Source: Rubrobacter taiwanensis
Lineage (GTDB): Bacteria; Actinomycetota; Rubrobacteria; Rubrobacterales; Rubrobacteraceae
Direction: 5' to 3'
Length of the DNA: 64,000 nucleotides
Assembly: GCF_004337705.1 (NCBI RefSeq)
Contig: NZ_SKBU01000020.1
Span: 1 to 64,000, forward strand
Part shown: positions 27,341 to 35,531 of the stretch, one piece after another
How positions within the stretch are numbered: the stretch's first letter is position 1
Layout: every line of letters starts with the position of its first letter
Translations under genes and position numbers: made by a program
Notes under the pieces: generated by a model
The model's database searches: none
Told to the model about the DNA's origin: nothing
What the model saw: the letters and a program-made list of their open reading frames with translations, nothing else

Positions 27341-28807
27341 TCATCTCACGCTGCCCTCCAGGATCTGGAGGGTCTTCAGGTCGGAGTAGAAGTCCAGCGC
27401 GTAGTCACCGCCCTCGCGCCCGATGCCGGAGATGCCCATCCCGCCGAAGGGGGCGGTCAGGTCGCGCACCAGGAAGGTGTTGACCCACACCACGCCCGCG
27501 CGCACAGCCCTCCCGACGCGGTCCGCGCGCCCCATCGAGGAGGTGTAGATTATCCCGGAGAGACCGTACTCGGTGGAGTTGGCCAGAGCGACGGCCTCCT
27601 CCTCGTCGGCGAAGGTCTGGAAGGTGAGCACGGGCCCGAAGACCTCGCGCTGGACGATCTCGGCGTCGTTGGAGCGCGGCTCGATGAGGGTGGGCTGGTA
27701 GAAGAGCGGGCCCGCGGGCGAGCGCCGCCCGCCGCGCAGCACTTTGTGCCCCTCCTCGCGGGCGCGCTCGACGAAGCCCTCGACGCGCCTGAGGTGGTCG
27801 GGGTGGATGAGGGGCGAGACGGTGGTGCGCTCGTCGCGCGGGTCGCCGAGGACGTGATCGTCGGCGTGGCGGTGGAAGAGCCGGAGGAACTCCCCGGCCA
27901 CGGACTCCTGCACGAGCAGGCGCGTCCCGGCGAGGCAGACCTGCCCGGCGTCGTCGTACTGGCCGGCGGCCTTGCGGGCGGCGGCGTCGAGGTCTGCGTC
28001 CTCGAAGACGATGAGCGGCCCCTTGCCGCCGAGCTCGGCGGTAAAGGGCACGAGGTTTTTCGCGGCGGCCACCCCGATCAGGCGCCCCGTCTCCGGCGAG
28101 CCGGTAAAGGAGACGCGGCGCACCAGGGGGTGCGCCACGAGCGCCGCCCCGGCCTCCTCCCCGAGCCCCTGCACGACGTTGAAGACGCCGGGCGGGAAGC
28201 CGGCCTCCTCGAAGAGGTCGGCGAGCAGCGAGCAGGAGAGCGGCGACCACTCGGCGGGCTTGAGGACGACCGTGCAGCCGGCGGCCAAGGCCGGAGCGGT
28301 CTTCCAGGTAGAGAGCATGAACGGGGCGTTCCAGGGCGTGATGACCGCCGCCGGCCCGGCGGGCATCCGCTGCACCCGGTTCCAGGTACCCTGCGAGCGC
28401 CAGTCGCGCTCCTCGTAAGAGGCGGCGAGGTCGGCGTAGGCCCGGTAGTTGCGGGCCCCGCGCGGGATCACGCGCGCCCGCAGGGAGCGCAGGAGCATCG
28501 CCATGTCCATGCACTCGACCGCGGCGAGCCTCTCGACGTTGGCGTCTATGAGGTCGGCGAGGCGGTGCAGGTAGGGGGCGCGGCCGGCGGGGCCCAAAGC
28601 GGCCCACTCCGGGAAGGCGTCGCAGGCGGCGCGCACCGCCGCGTCCACCTCGGCCTCCCCGCCGCGCGAGATTTCGGCGATGACCTCGTTCGTGATCGGG
28701 GAGATGTCCTCGAAGCGCTCCCGGCTTGCGACCCGCTCTCCGCCGATGTAGTGGTCGGGGGAGACCTCCACGCCCGCCACCCGGATGCGCCCGGCGGCCG
28801 CTCTCAT
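27341..28807 (-). CDS. NAD-dependent aldehyde dehydrogenase (HpaE/BetB-like)
   Basis: 488 residues. Seen: VITPWNAPFM, KPAEWSP (cofactor), FTGSPETG, FTAELGGKGP with general base Glu258 and GQVCLAG with nucleophile Cys291. The order and length fit class 1/2-like ALDHs. Its neighbours, an extradiol dioxygenase and a FAH-family enzyme, suggest 5-carboxymethyl-2-hydroxymuconate semialdehyde or a similar ring-cleavage aldehyde as substrate (HpaE role), which is an inference. ATG 28807 overlaps the previous stop (ATGA). GC content (46/60 in line 27961) is above the chromosome's average. Confidence 0.9.
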   Translation of the reverse strand: MRAAAGRIRVAGVEVSPDHYIGGERVASRERFEDISPITNEVIAEISRGGEAEVDAAVRAACDAFPEWAALGPAGRAPYLHRLADLIDANVERLAAVECMDMAMLLRSLRARVIPRGARNYRAYADLAASYEERDWRSQGTWNRVQRMPAGPAAVITPWNAPFMLSTWKTAPALAAGCTVVLKPAEWSPLSCSLLADLFEEAGFPPGVFNVVQGLGEEAGAALVAHPLVRRVSFTGSPETGRLIGVAAAKNLVPFTAELGGKGPLIVFEDADLDAAARKAAGQYDDAGQVCLAGTRLLVQESVAGEFLRLFHRHADDHVLGDPRDERTTVSPLIHPDHLRRVEGFVERAREEGHKVLRGGRRSPAGPLFYQPTLIEPRSNDAEIVQREVFGPVLTFQTFADEEEAVALANSTEYGLSGIIYTSSMGRADRVGRAVRAGVVWVNTFLVRDLTAPFGGMGISGIGREGGDYALDFYSDLKTLQILEGSVR

Positions 28808-29604
28808 GCGAGCTCCTTCACGGTCTTCAGGTCGTCCACGGTGTAGCCGAAGGTGAAGCGGTAGCCGCGGTCTATCCTCACGGGGGCCAGAGAGTCGTGC
28901 TCCTCGCCGGGAGCCGGGTGCAGGGCGAGGGTGGCCGGCCCGGCGAAGACCCTGGAGATGGCCCGGTCGCGGCTCACGGCGCGCACCAGCTCGTGCACCT
29001 GCGGGTCGCCGTGGCGGCCGGCGGCCAGGCGCGGGAAGTGGCGCACGTTGATTATGGGCGGGGCGTTGTGGCGCGGCCCTTCGGCGCTCTCGCCCTCGAT
29101 GGTGAGGGTCATCTCGGCTATCTGGCGCCCGCGGGCGGAGCAGGTCGCGCCGTGGCGCCCCCCGGGCTTTAGGCCGGGGTCTGCGGGGACGTCGAGGCCG
29201 AAGGTGCGGGTCATCCAGATCGAGCCAAGTTTCTTGGGGAAGCCCTGGATCCAGCCCCGCGCGAGCGCGAAGTCCTGGTCCACCCAGATAAACGGGCAGG
29301 TGGTCACCTCCTCGCCCTCGAAGAGGGCGTTGACCACGATAAAGAACTCGCGGTAGTGGGAGCGGATGGGGTCAAGGATCTCCTCCCCGCCCTCGGAGCA
29401 CGACTGCCAGTCGGCGAAGACCGCGGCGCACCTTCCGGGGTCGGGGTGGGGGTCCAGCCCCTCGGGCAGGACGGCGCGCACCGCGTCGGGGTCGGCCCAG
29501 TAGTCCACGACGAGGAAGTCGCCGACGTAGTGCCACGGCGGCGGCGGGACGAGGCTCGCCTTCCCGGTGCTGGTGCGCGGGACGGTGTAACCCTTCAGGC
29601 TCAA
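28804..29604 (-). CDS. Acetoacetate decarboxylase-family enzyme
   Basis: 266 residues. The family core is clear: DPDAVRAVLPEGLDP, then CPFIWVDQDFALARGWIQGFPKKLG. Lys124 in FPKKLG corresponds to the Schiff-base lysine of acetoacetate decarboxylase and Lys125 to its pKa-lowering neighbour. The family includes true decarboxylases and enzymes acting on larger keto acids or enols. TTG 29604 has AGGAGGT seven bases ahead and overlaps the dioxygenase stop. Within this operon it may process a keto acid from ring cleavage. Confidence 0.82.
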   Translation of the reverse strand: MSLKGYTVPRTSTGKASLVPPPPWHYVGDFLVVDYWADPDAVRAVLPEGLDPHPDPGRCAAVFADWQSCSEGGEEILDPIRSHYREFFIVVNALFEGEEVTTCPFIWVDQDFALARGWIQGFPKKLGSIWMTRTFGLDVPADPGLKPGGRHGATCSARGRQIAEMTLTIEGESAEGPRHNAPPIINVRHFPRLAAGRHGDPQVHELVRAVSRDRAISRVFAGPATLALHPAPGEEHDSLAPVRIDRGYRFTFGYTVDDLKTVKELA

Positions 29605-30524
29605 CTGGAGACCTCCTCGGGTAGCGGGTGACCTAGCATCTCCAGGCTCTCGCGCTCGGAGGCGACGGCCGCCTCGTCGAAGCGGAAGTAGGAGCGGGGC
29701 GGCAGGGGGCCCCAGGTGTTGGAGGAGAAGCGGTTGTCGGGCCAGCGGCGCGCCTCGTGGTCGGGCTCGAGCTGCTCCATGTCGCAGTAGAGCTCGACGA
29801 AGCACTCCTCCTCGACGATGCGAACGTAGGAGGCGATGTTGCCGCCGATGCCGTGGCGCACCGGTCCCCACCCGAGCCAGCGCCCGTGCCGCCCGAGGTG
29901 GTCGAGGGCGGCCCGCATCTGACCGATGTCGACCACGTCGAAGGCGAGGTGGTGGAAGTGGGGGTAGCCCTTGTCCACGAGCGCCATGACGTGGTGGTCG
30001 CTGCTTATGTGGAACCACACCCCCCCGTCGCCGAGCCGGTCGGTGATCCGCATGCCGAGAACCCGGGTGTAGAACCCGACGCCCTCGGCGAGCGCCCCGG
30101 TGAGGAAGTTGACGTGCCCGAGCTTGCGCGGGTGGCCGACGACCTGGTCGGTGGCCGCCCGGGCGTGCGAAACCCACCTCTCCCGGGGCTCCCGGTAGGG
30201 GAGCACCAGCACGCGGTTGCCCTCCGGGTCGGCGACGCGCAGGCCGCCGGCGTGCTCCTCGTACGGCACGCCGAGGTCCTCGAAGTGCCGCCGGGCGTCG
30301 TCGAGGGTGCAGGAGCGCCGCAGCTCGTAGGCGACGTGCTCGACGCCGGGACCCTCAGCGGCGAGGAGCTCCAGCGAGAAGGGCTCGTCGTCGCAGGCGA
30401 GGCGGGCGCGGCGCCCGTCCTTCTCGCGTACGGCGAGGCCGAACTGGAGAGCCCAGCGGCGGGCGGCCTCCTCGACGTCGCGGACCCGGAGGCTCACGTG
30501 GTCTATCCGGCGCAGCGAGATCAC
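29601..30524 (-). CDS. Extradiol ring-cleavage dioxygenase (VOC type, two domains)
   Basis: 307 residues, two vicinal-oxygen-chelate modules; the C-terminal one is active. The Fe(II) facial triad is visible: His137 (GHVNF), His192 (HHLAFDV) and Glu244 (FVELYCD). This is the type I extradiol family of catechol and homoprotocatechuate 2,3-dioxygenases; the predicted reaction is meta-cleavage of a catechol made upstream in the pathway. GTG 30524 overlaps the P450 stop and has GGAGG ahead. It lies in the catabolic operon next to a semialdehyde-type dehydrogenase. Confidence 0.88.
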   Translation of the reverse strand: MISLRRIDHVSLRVRDVEEAARRWALQFGLAVREKDGRRARLACDDEPFSLELLAAEGPGVEHVAYELRRSCTLDDARRHFEDLGVPYEEHAGGLRVADPEGNRVLVLPYREPRERWVSHARAATDQVVGHPRKLGHVNFLTGALAEGVGFYTRVLGMRITDRLGDGGVWFHISSDHHVMALVDKGYPHFHHLAFDVVDIGQMRAALDHLGRHGRWLGWGPVRHGIGGNIASYVRIVEEECFVELYCDMEQLEPDHEARRWPDNRFSSNTWGPLPPRSYFRFDEAAVASERESLEMLGHPLPEEVSS

Positions 30525-31765
30525 ACCGCCTCCACCCTGACGGGCATCCGCTTTATGCCGTTGAAGAAGTTGGATCGCAGGCGGTCCACCGGCCCCGCGA
30601 GCTCGACGGCCTTGAGGCGCGGGATGAGCTCCTCGAACGTCACCCGCACCTCCATCCGGGCGAGGTGCGCCCCGAGGCAGAAGTGCTTGCCGCCGGGGCC
30701 GAAGGTCATGTGCCCCCGGTGCCGGCTCGGCTCCCGGCCGACGTCAAAGACGTCCGCCTTCTCGAAGACCGTCTCGTCCCGGTTGCCGGAGGTGAACCAG
30801 GTCGTCACCTTCGCCCCGGCCGGTATCTTCGTCCCGGCCAGCTCCGTCTCCCGGGTGGTGGTGCGCCGGAAGTGGTGCACCGGGGTCGCCCAGCGGAGCA
30901 TCTCCTCGGCCGCCGACGGGTAGAGGGAGGGGTCGCGGCGGAGCCTCTCGAGCTGGTCGGGGTTCTCGATGAGGGCCAGGAGGCCGTGGGTGATGGTGTG
31001 GCGGGTGGTCTCGTTCCCGGCGGTGGCGAGCAGCACGAAGTTCACGTCGAACTCGCGCTGGGTGAGCCCGCCGAAGGCCATCTGGGTGATGATGTCGTCC
31101 CTGGGGTTCTTGCGGCGCTCCGCGGCGAGCGCCCGCCCGATCCTGAAGAGCTCCAGCGCGGCCGGGCTCGAGAACGGAAGGAGCCGGTGCTCTGGCTTCT
31201 CCGGGGGCCGGGCGAACTCCGGGTCCTGGTTGCCGAGCAGGTGGTCCCCGATCTCGATGATGTAGCGCCGCTCCTCCTGCGGGACGCCCAGGATGTCCGC
31301 AAAGATCCGCATCGGGATCTCCGAGGAGATCTCGCGCACGAAGTCGAACTCGCCCTTGGGGAGGGCGGCCTCGATCACCTCGCGGGCGACCCGGCGCACC
31401 TGGTCCTCCCACTCCTTCACCGACCGCGGGGAGAAGCGCCCCCTGATGAGGCGCCGGATCTCGTCGTGGCGCGGCGGGTCGAGGTCTATCATGGACTTGC
31501 GCGCCTCGATCTGGTCGGGCTCCAGATCCTCAAGCGAGGTCCCACCGATCTCGGAGGAGTAGATCTCCCAGCGGCGGTGCACCTCCCGGATGTCCTCGTA
31601 GCGGCTTATGACCCAGAAGCCGGGGCCGTCGGGCTCGGGGTTAAAGAAGACGGGCGCCTCCCGGCGCAGCGTCCGGAACCACTCGTGGGGCACCCGCTCG
31701 ACGAAGGCGTCGGGGTCCGAGAGGTCTATCTCCTCCAGCGGAACCGTCTCGACTACTCTCGTCAT
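30521..31765 (-). CDS. Cytochrome P450
   Basis: 414 residues, soluble bacterial class. The heme-ligand loop is FGPGGKHFCLGAHLARME (Cys363), the I-helix oxygen-activation motif ATAGNETTRHT, the K-helix ERR-type Glu/Arg pair in EEMLRWATPV and PPRHDEIRRLIRGRFSP near the C helix. It resembles CYP124/125/142-like enzymes in style, though I cannot place it in a CYP family. ATG 31765 follows AGGAGGAGGGAG. No ferredoxin or reductase gene is adjacent, so electrons come from elsewhere. It probably hydroxylates the operon's substrate. Confidence 0.93.
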   Translation of the reverse strand: MTRVVETVPLEEIDLSDPDAFVERVPHEWFRTLRREAPVFFNPEPDGPGFWVISRYEDIREVHRRWEIYSSEIGGTSLEDLEPDQIEARKSMIDLDPPRHDEIRRLIRGRFSPRSVKEWEDQVRRVAREVIEAALPKGEFDFVREISSEIPMRIFADILGVPQEERRYIIEIGDHLLGNQDPEFARPPEKPEHRLLPFSSPAALELFRIGRALAAERRKNPRDDIITQMAFGGLTQREFDVNFVLLATAGNETTRHTITHGLLALIENPDQLERLRRDPSLYPSAAEEMLRWATPVHHFRRTTTRETELAGTKIPAGAKVTTWFTSGNRDETVFEKADVFDVGREPSRHRGHMTFGPGGKHFCLGAHLARMEVRVTFEELIPRLKAVELAGPVDRLRSNFFNGIKRMPVRVEAV

Positions 31766-31775
31766 CTCCCTCCTC

Positions 31776-33107
31776 CTAAAGGTGGTGCAAATACTCGGAG
31801 ATCTCCCAGTCGGAGACCCAGGTGCGGTGGCGCTCGATCTCGTACCTCTTGAGCGCGAGGAAGGTGTCCACTATCTGCGGCCCCATCGCCTCACGCAGCA
31901 CCTGGTCGGCCTCCAGCGCGTCCAGCGCCTCGTCGAGCGTGGCCGGGAGCGGCGGCCCCGCCTTCTCCCCGGCGAGGGTGTAGGCGTCGCCCCCGACCGG
32001 CGGGCCGAGCGGCAGCCGCTCGCGCACCCCGTGCAGCCCGGCAAAAAGGGTCGCCGCGGTCGCGAGATACGGGTTCGCGCTCCCGTCCCCCACCCGCACC
32101 TCGACCCGCGTGGCCCCGCCCCGCTCGGGCGGGATGCGGACGAACGCGGTGCGGTTGTCCCAGCCCCAGTTGGCGTGGGTCGGGGCGAGCGAGTCGGGCA
32201 CCAGGCGCCTGTAGGCGTTTATCGTGGGGTTGAGGAACGCCATGAGCCCGGAGGCGTGGGCGAGCACGCCCGCCACGAAGTGGCGCAGGAGGTCGGAGAC
32301 GCCGTCCGCGCCCCCGGCGAAGGCGTTCGCCCCGTCGCGCTCGAGCGAGAAGTGGATGTGGAAGCCAGATCCCCCCTGGTCGTTGAACGGCTTGCCCATG
32401 AACGTGGCGACAAGCCCCCGCATCGCGGCCACGTCCTTGACCGCGCACTTGAGGCGGAAGGCCCGGTCGGCGGCGGTGAGCGCGGGGGCGTGGTGCAGGT
32501 TTATCTCGTACTGCGAGTTCATGAACTCGTGGTTTGCGGCGAAGGCCCCGAGGCCCATCCCGGAGAGCATCTCGGCGATCTCGCGCACTATCCCCCGCGG
32601 GTCGGCCTGTGGCCCCACGGTGTAGACCATGCTGAGGTTGTCCACGTAGCGGCGCACCCCTCCCGCCGCCTCGCGCTCGCACAGGAAGAACTCGAGCTCG
32701 GGCCCCACCACAGGCGAGAGCCCCACCTCCTCGAAGGCCGCGACCGCCCGGCGCACCGCGCCCCTCGGGTCGGCGGGCGGCGCGTGGTCCCCGGCCGGGC
32801 GCAGGTCCGCAAGGCAGCACGCCACCCCCGGCTCCCAGGGCACGAGCGTCATCGTCGAGAGGTCGGGGCAGGCCACGAGGTCGGGGTAGCCCTCCTCGCC
32901 GCCCACCACGGGGGTGTGCCGCAGGTCGGTGCCCATGATCGCCGAGCAGAACGCGAGCCCGTGCTCCACGGCATGCCTGAACTCCCTGATGGGCACGTCC
33001 TTGCCGCGCGCCACGCCGTGCAGGTCGGCATACAGCACCCGCACCGACGTGACGGAGGGGTCCTCCAGCTCCGGAGGCAGCACTGCCGGATTCTCCTGCC
33101 TGATCAT
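31776..33107 (-). CDS. Glutamine synthetase-like gamma-glutamyl-amine ligase
   Basis: 443 residues with the GS fold: a beta-grasp N domain (SVRVLYADLHGVARGKDVPI), GPELEFFL, NHEFMNSQYEINLHHAPAL, GSGFHIHFSL, NWGWDNRTAFVRIP and ATRVEVRVGDGSANPYLA. The motifs fit the PuuA/GlnA3/gamma-glutamylanilide-synthetase branch rather than housekeeping GlnA, which is longer and has an adenylylation Tyr motif not seen here. Such enzymes use ATP to attach glutamate to an amine. The next gene upstream is an amidotransferase able to remove it. Its ATG overlaps that gene's stop. Confidence 0.86.
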   Translation of the reverse strand: MIRQENPAVLPPELEDPSVTSVRVLYADLHGVARGKDVPIREFRHAVEHGLAFCSAIMGTDLRHTPVVGGEEGYPDLVACPDLSTMTLVPWEPGVACCLADLRPAGDHAPPADPRGAVRRAVAAFEEVGLSPVVGPELEFFLCEREAAGGVRRYVDNLSMVYTVGPQADPRGIVREIAEMLSGMGLGAFAANHEFMNSQYEINLHHAPALTAADRAFRLKCAVKDVAAMRGLVATFMGKPFNDQGGSGFHIHFSLERDGANAFAGGADGVSDLLRHFVAGVLAHASGLMAFLNPTINAYRRLVPDSLAPTHANWGWDNRTAFVRIPPERGGATRVEVRVGDGSANPYLATAATLFAGLHGVRERLPLGPPVGGDAYTLAGEKAGPPLPATLDEALDALEADQVLREAMGPQIVDTFLALKRYEIERHRTWVSDWEISEYLHHL

Positions 33108-33841
33108 CTTCTCTCCTTCCCGCCGGTCTCATCTGCCGGCTCTCCTGCACCACCCTCCCGGATGTGCTCCAGAAACGCGTCGAAGAGACGGAAGGCCGCC
33201 TTCCTGGCCGCCTCCCGCTGTCCGGGCGGAGCGGCGAGCAGTCCCGACCCGTCCTCTATCCCGAAGCGGCCTAGCCGTCCGGACTCCCGGTCTTTGCGGG
33301 CCCACTGCGCCACCACCTCCACCGTGCTCTCCGGGTGGAACTGTATGCCGAGGTGCGGCCCGTACCTGAACGCCTGCGCGGAACGCTCCGTGCGAGCCAG
33401 CAAGGTGGCACCGGCCGGCACTGTGAACCCTTCGAAGTGCCACTCCAGCCACGGCCCGGGCGGAACCGACTCCGGATCGCGGGTCTCTATCTCATGCCAG
33501 CCGAGCTCGGGATGCGGCAGCGGCTCCGTGCGCCCGCCGAGCACGGCGGAGAGCACCTGCCCCCCGAAGCAGAGCCCGAGCACCGGGACTCCCTGCTCCA
33601 CCGCGTGTTCGATCAGCTCCAGTTCGGCAGCTACGGCGGGCTCGTGCGCATCGCGCGGACTGAACCTGGAACCGAGCGAGGCGACGAATGAGTACCGCCG
33701 GGGATCCGGCACCCGCTCCCCGAGCCAGGAGCGGCTGACCTCGTACTCCATCCCCCTCTCCCGCAGCCAGTCGGCCAGCAGAGCGGGCGGAGACGAGGGT
33801 CCGTGCTGCCGGATGAGCGCGGGCTTGATCTCCTCCTTCAT
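33104..33841 (-). CDS. Class-I glutamine amidotransferase-like gamma-glutamyl hydrolase
   Basis: 245 residues. The triad is nucleophile Cys91 (VLGLCFGGQ), His169 and Glu171 (GIQFHPEST). Single-domain GATase1 proteins paired with a GS-like ligase occur in putrescine (PuuD) and aniline (AtdA2/TdnT) catabolism, where they hydrolyse or help transfer the gamma-glutamyl group. ATG 33841 overlaps the FAH-gene stop by four bases; longer upstream reading lies inside that gene. No GMP-synthetase or other synthase domain is attached. Confidence 0.86.
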   Translation of the reverse strand: MKEEIKPALIRQHGPSSPPALLADWLRERGMEYEVSRSWLGERVPDPRRYSFVASLGSRFSPRDAHEPAVAAELELIEHAVEQGVPVLGLCFGGQVLSAVLGGRTEPLPHPELGWHEIETRDPESVPPGPWLEWHFEGFTVPAGATLLARTERSAQAFRYGPHLGIQFHPESTVEVVAQWARKDRESGRLGRFGIEDGSGLLAAPPGQREAARKAAFRLFDAFLEHIREGGAGEPADETGGKERR

Positions 33842-34722
33842 ACGACCCCCTCTTCCACCCTGCTCTCCGCCTCCTCCTCCGGAATGGCGAGCGCAACATG
33901 CAGCGTGCTGGCGGAGACCTCGGGCCGCTCGCCGGGCCCGGAGAGGTCTGCCTCCCACTCCTCGACGGTGTTCGAGAGGCGGCCTATGCCCTCTATCTCT
34001 ACCTCCACCACATCCCCAGGCTGCATGGGCCGGGAGTTGGCGGGCGTCCCGGTGAGGACCACGTCGCCGGGCTCGAGGGTGATGAAGCGGCACAGATCCG
34101 CGAGCTGGTAGGCGACGCCGAAGAGCAGATCCCCAGCCCCTCCCTCCTGCACGACCTCGCCGTTGAGGTAGGTGCGCAGCACGAAGTCCTCGGGGTCGAA
34201 CCCGCTCGCCGGTACCACCTCCGGCCCGAGCGGCAGGAACCCGTCCTGCCCCTTTACCCGCAGCATCGAACCCCGGTCGGCGTGCCGGAAGTCGTGCAGC
34301 CCGACGTCGTTGGCGCAGGTGTAGCCCGCCACGTACGAGAGCGCCTCCTCGACCCCCACGCCCTTCATCCGCCGCCCGACGATGACCGCGAGCTCCCCCT
34401 CGTAGTTGAGGAAACGCGTCCCCGCCGGCCGCCGCACCACCCCCCGGTGCCCGTTGAGCGCCGAAGGCGGCTTCAGGAAGTAAGAGGGCTCGGGCGGGAT
34501 GCGTGCCCCGTACTCCTCAACCCGGCTCCGGTAAGTGAGGTGTACCGCGATGATCTTCGTGGGCTCCGCCGGAGCCAGATACCGCGCCTCAACCTCCGGG
34601 ATGCTCTCCCCGCTGTCCAGCAGGATCTCATCCCCCACCCGCCACCCCCACGCCGGCGCACCCGCATGTAAAACCCGTACTACCCGCCCCCGGCCGACGA
34701 GCTCGGAAATGCTCATACCCAT
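33838..34722 (-). CDS. Fumarylacetoacetate hydrolase-family enzyme (HpaG-like)
   Basis: 294 residues. The C-terminal FAH domain has the metal-binding motif NYEGELAVIVGRRMKGV (E-x-E region) and DVGLHDFRHADRGSMLRVKGQDGFLPLGP, then LITLEPGDVV-type LEPGDVVLTGTPAN. Relatives are HpaG (OPET decarboxylase/HHDD isomerase), acylpyruvases and oxaloacetate decarboxylases. It is the first gene of the operon. ATG 34722 has GGGGTG six bases ahead; ATG 34716 is an alternative. Its position beside an extradiol dioxygenase and ALDH fits a lower meta-cleavage step. Confidence 0.88.
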   Translation of the reverse strand: MGMSISELVGRGRVVRVLHAGAPAWGWRVGDEILLDSGESIPEVEARYLAPAEPTKIIAVHLTYRSRVEEYGARIPPEPSYFLKPPSALNGHRGVVRRPAGTRFLNYEGELAVIVGRRMKGVGVEEALSYVAGYTCANDVGLHDFRHADRGSMLRVKGQDGFLPLGPEVVPASGFDPEDFVLRTYLNGEVVQEGGAGDLLFGVAYQLADLCRFITLEPGDVVLTGTPANSRPMQPGDVVEVEIEGIGRLSNTVEEWEADLSGPGERPEVSASTLHVALAIPEEEAESRVEEGVV

Positions 34723-34755
34723 AACATACACCCCATGTCAGTACCAGATCTCTGA

Positions 34756-34774
34756 AATGGATACATTATCCATT
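34756..34774. promoter_or_regulatory. Operator 1 (GntR-family palindrome)
   Basis: A perfect palindrome AATGGATA-CAT-TATCCATT that covers the -10 region of the catabolic operon promoter. A near-copy lies 46 bases downstream over the gntR promoter, which marks both as the regulator's binding sites. Confidence 0.75.
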
Positions 34775-34791
34775 GGACTGTGCTCTGTCAA
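34763..34791 (-). promoter_or_regulatory. Promoter of the catabolic operon
   Basis: A perfect -35 TTGACA (34791-34786) is followed by TAATGT at 17-base spacing (34768-34763) or GATAAT at 15 bases. The -10 lies inside operator 1, so a bound regulator would block RNA polymerase. Confidence 0.65.
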
Positions 34792-34800
34792 GTGGTGTCG

Positions 34801-34829
34801 TTGAATAATGTATCCAGGGAGCTTAAGAT
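34801..34829 (+). promoter_or_regulatory. Leaderless promoter of gntR
   Basis: TTGAAT (34801-34806), 17 bases, TAAGAT (34824-34829), then six bases to GTG 34836, the expected transcription start. No Shine-Dalgarno is visible. Operator 2 overlaps the -35, suggesting autoregulation. Confidence 0.7.
34802..34816. promoter_or_regulatory. Operator 2 (GntR-family palindrome)
   Basis: TGAATA-ATG-TATCCA is the same palindrome core as operator 1 with one mismatch in the left arm. It lies over the -35 box of gntR. Confidence 0.65.
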
Positions 34830-34835
34830 AGGTTT

Positions 34836-35531
34836 GTGAGCGATTCTCGATCTCGAAGGGCGTCGGATCCGATCCGGGTCGATTCGGTGGTGGATCTTGC
34901 ATACCGGCGGATCCGGGATCTGGTCTTGAGTGGCGAGTTGGCGCCGGGGGCGCGCCTCGGGCAGATCGAGCTCGCTGAGCGGTTCGGGATCTCGCGCACG
35001 CCGGTGCGGGAGGCTCTGCGGCGGCTTGCGGGCGAGGGGCTTGTGGATCCCCTTTCGAACCGGGGTTTCAGGGTTGCGGACTTTGGGCTTGAGGGGGTTT
35101 TGCGGCGTCTGGAGGTGCGGGCGCTGCTGGAGCCGGGCATAGCGAGGCTAGCAGCCGAGCGGCGGGGAAGGGGCGACATCGAGCGCATGGAGGCTTCGAT
35201 AGCGCGTGAGGAGCGGGCTCGCAGTGGGGTGGAGGCTCACGATGCCAGCCGGGACTTCCACGTTGCGCTCGCGCGGGCCACCGGCAACGAGGAGCTGGTG
35301 CGGGTGCTGGAGTCGCTGTGGCTGGTCGAGGTGGGGCGGCGGCTGCTTTCGCAGCGCTATGCGGTCTCCAACTGGCAGGCCGAGGACGTTGCGGAGCACC
35401 GGGAGATCCTGGCGGCGGTGGCGGAGGGGCGTCCGGGCGAGGCCGAGCGGCTCATGGCCGAGCACGTGCGCCGGGCCGTCCATCACTGGGAGCGGCCCGG
35501 CGAGCGCCGGGATCCGGCGGCTCGCCCGTGA
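34836..35531 (+). CDS. GntR-family regulator (FadR/VanR subfamily)
   Basis: 231 residues. The winged helix (YRRIRDLVLSGELAPGARL, LAERFGISRTPVREALRRLAGEGLV, NRGFRV) is followed by an all-helical FCD domain (about 85-215) with conserved His positions (FHVALARATGN, EHREILAAV) that usually bind a metal and a carboxylate ligand. It diverges from the catabolic operon, and two copies of one palindrome lie in the shared control region, so it is very likely the local repressor induced by a pathway acid. Its 3' end overlaps the MFS gene by 49 bases. Confidence 0.92.
   Translation: MSDSRSRRASDPIRVDSVVDLAYRRIRDLVLSGELAPGARLGQIELAERFGISRTPVREALRRLAGEGLVDPLSNRGFRVADFGLEGVLRRLEVRALLEPGIARLAAERRGRGDIERMEASIAREERARSGVEAHDASRDFHVALARATGNEELVRVLESLWLVEVGRRLLSQRYAVSNWQAEDVAEHREILAAVAEGRPGEAERLMAEHVRRAVHHWERPGERRDPAARP

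Noticed and set aside
31776-33107. Housekeeping glutamine synthetase (glnA)
   Set aside because: The operon context with an amidotransferase, the length (443) and lack of an adenylylation loop point to a gamma-glutamyl-amine ligase instead.
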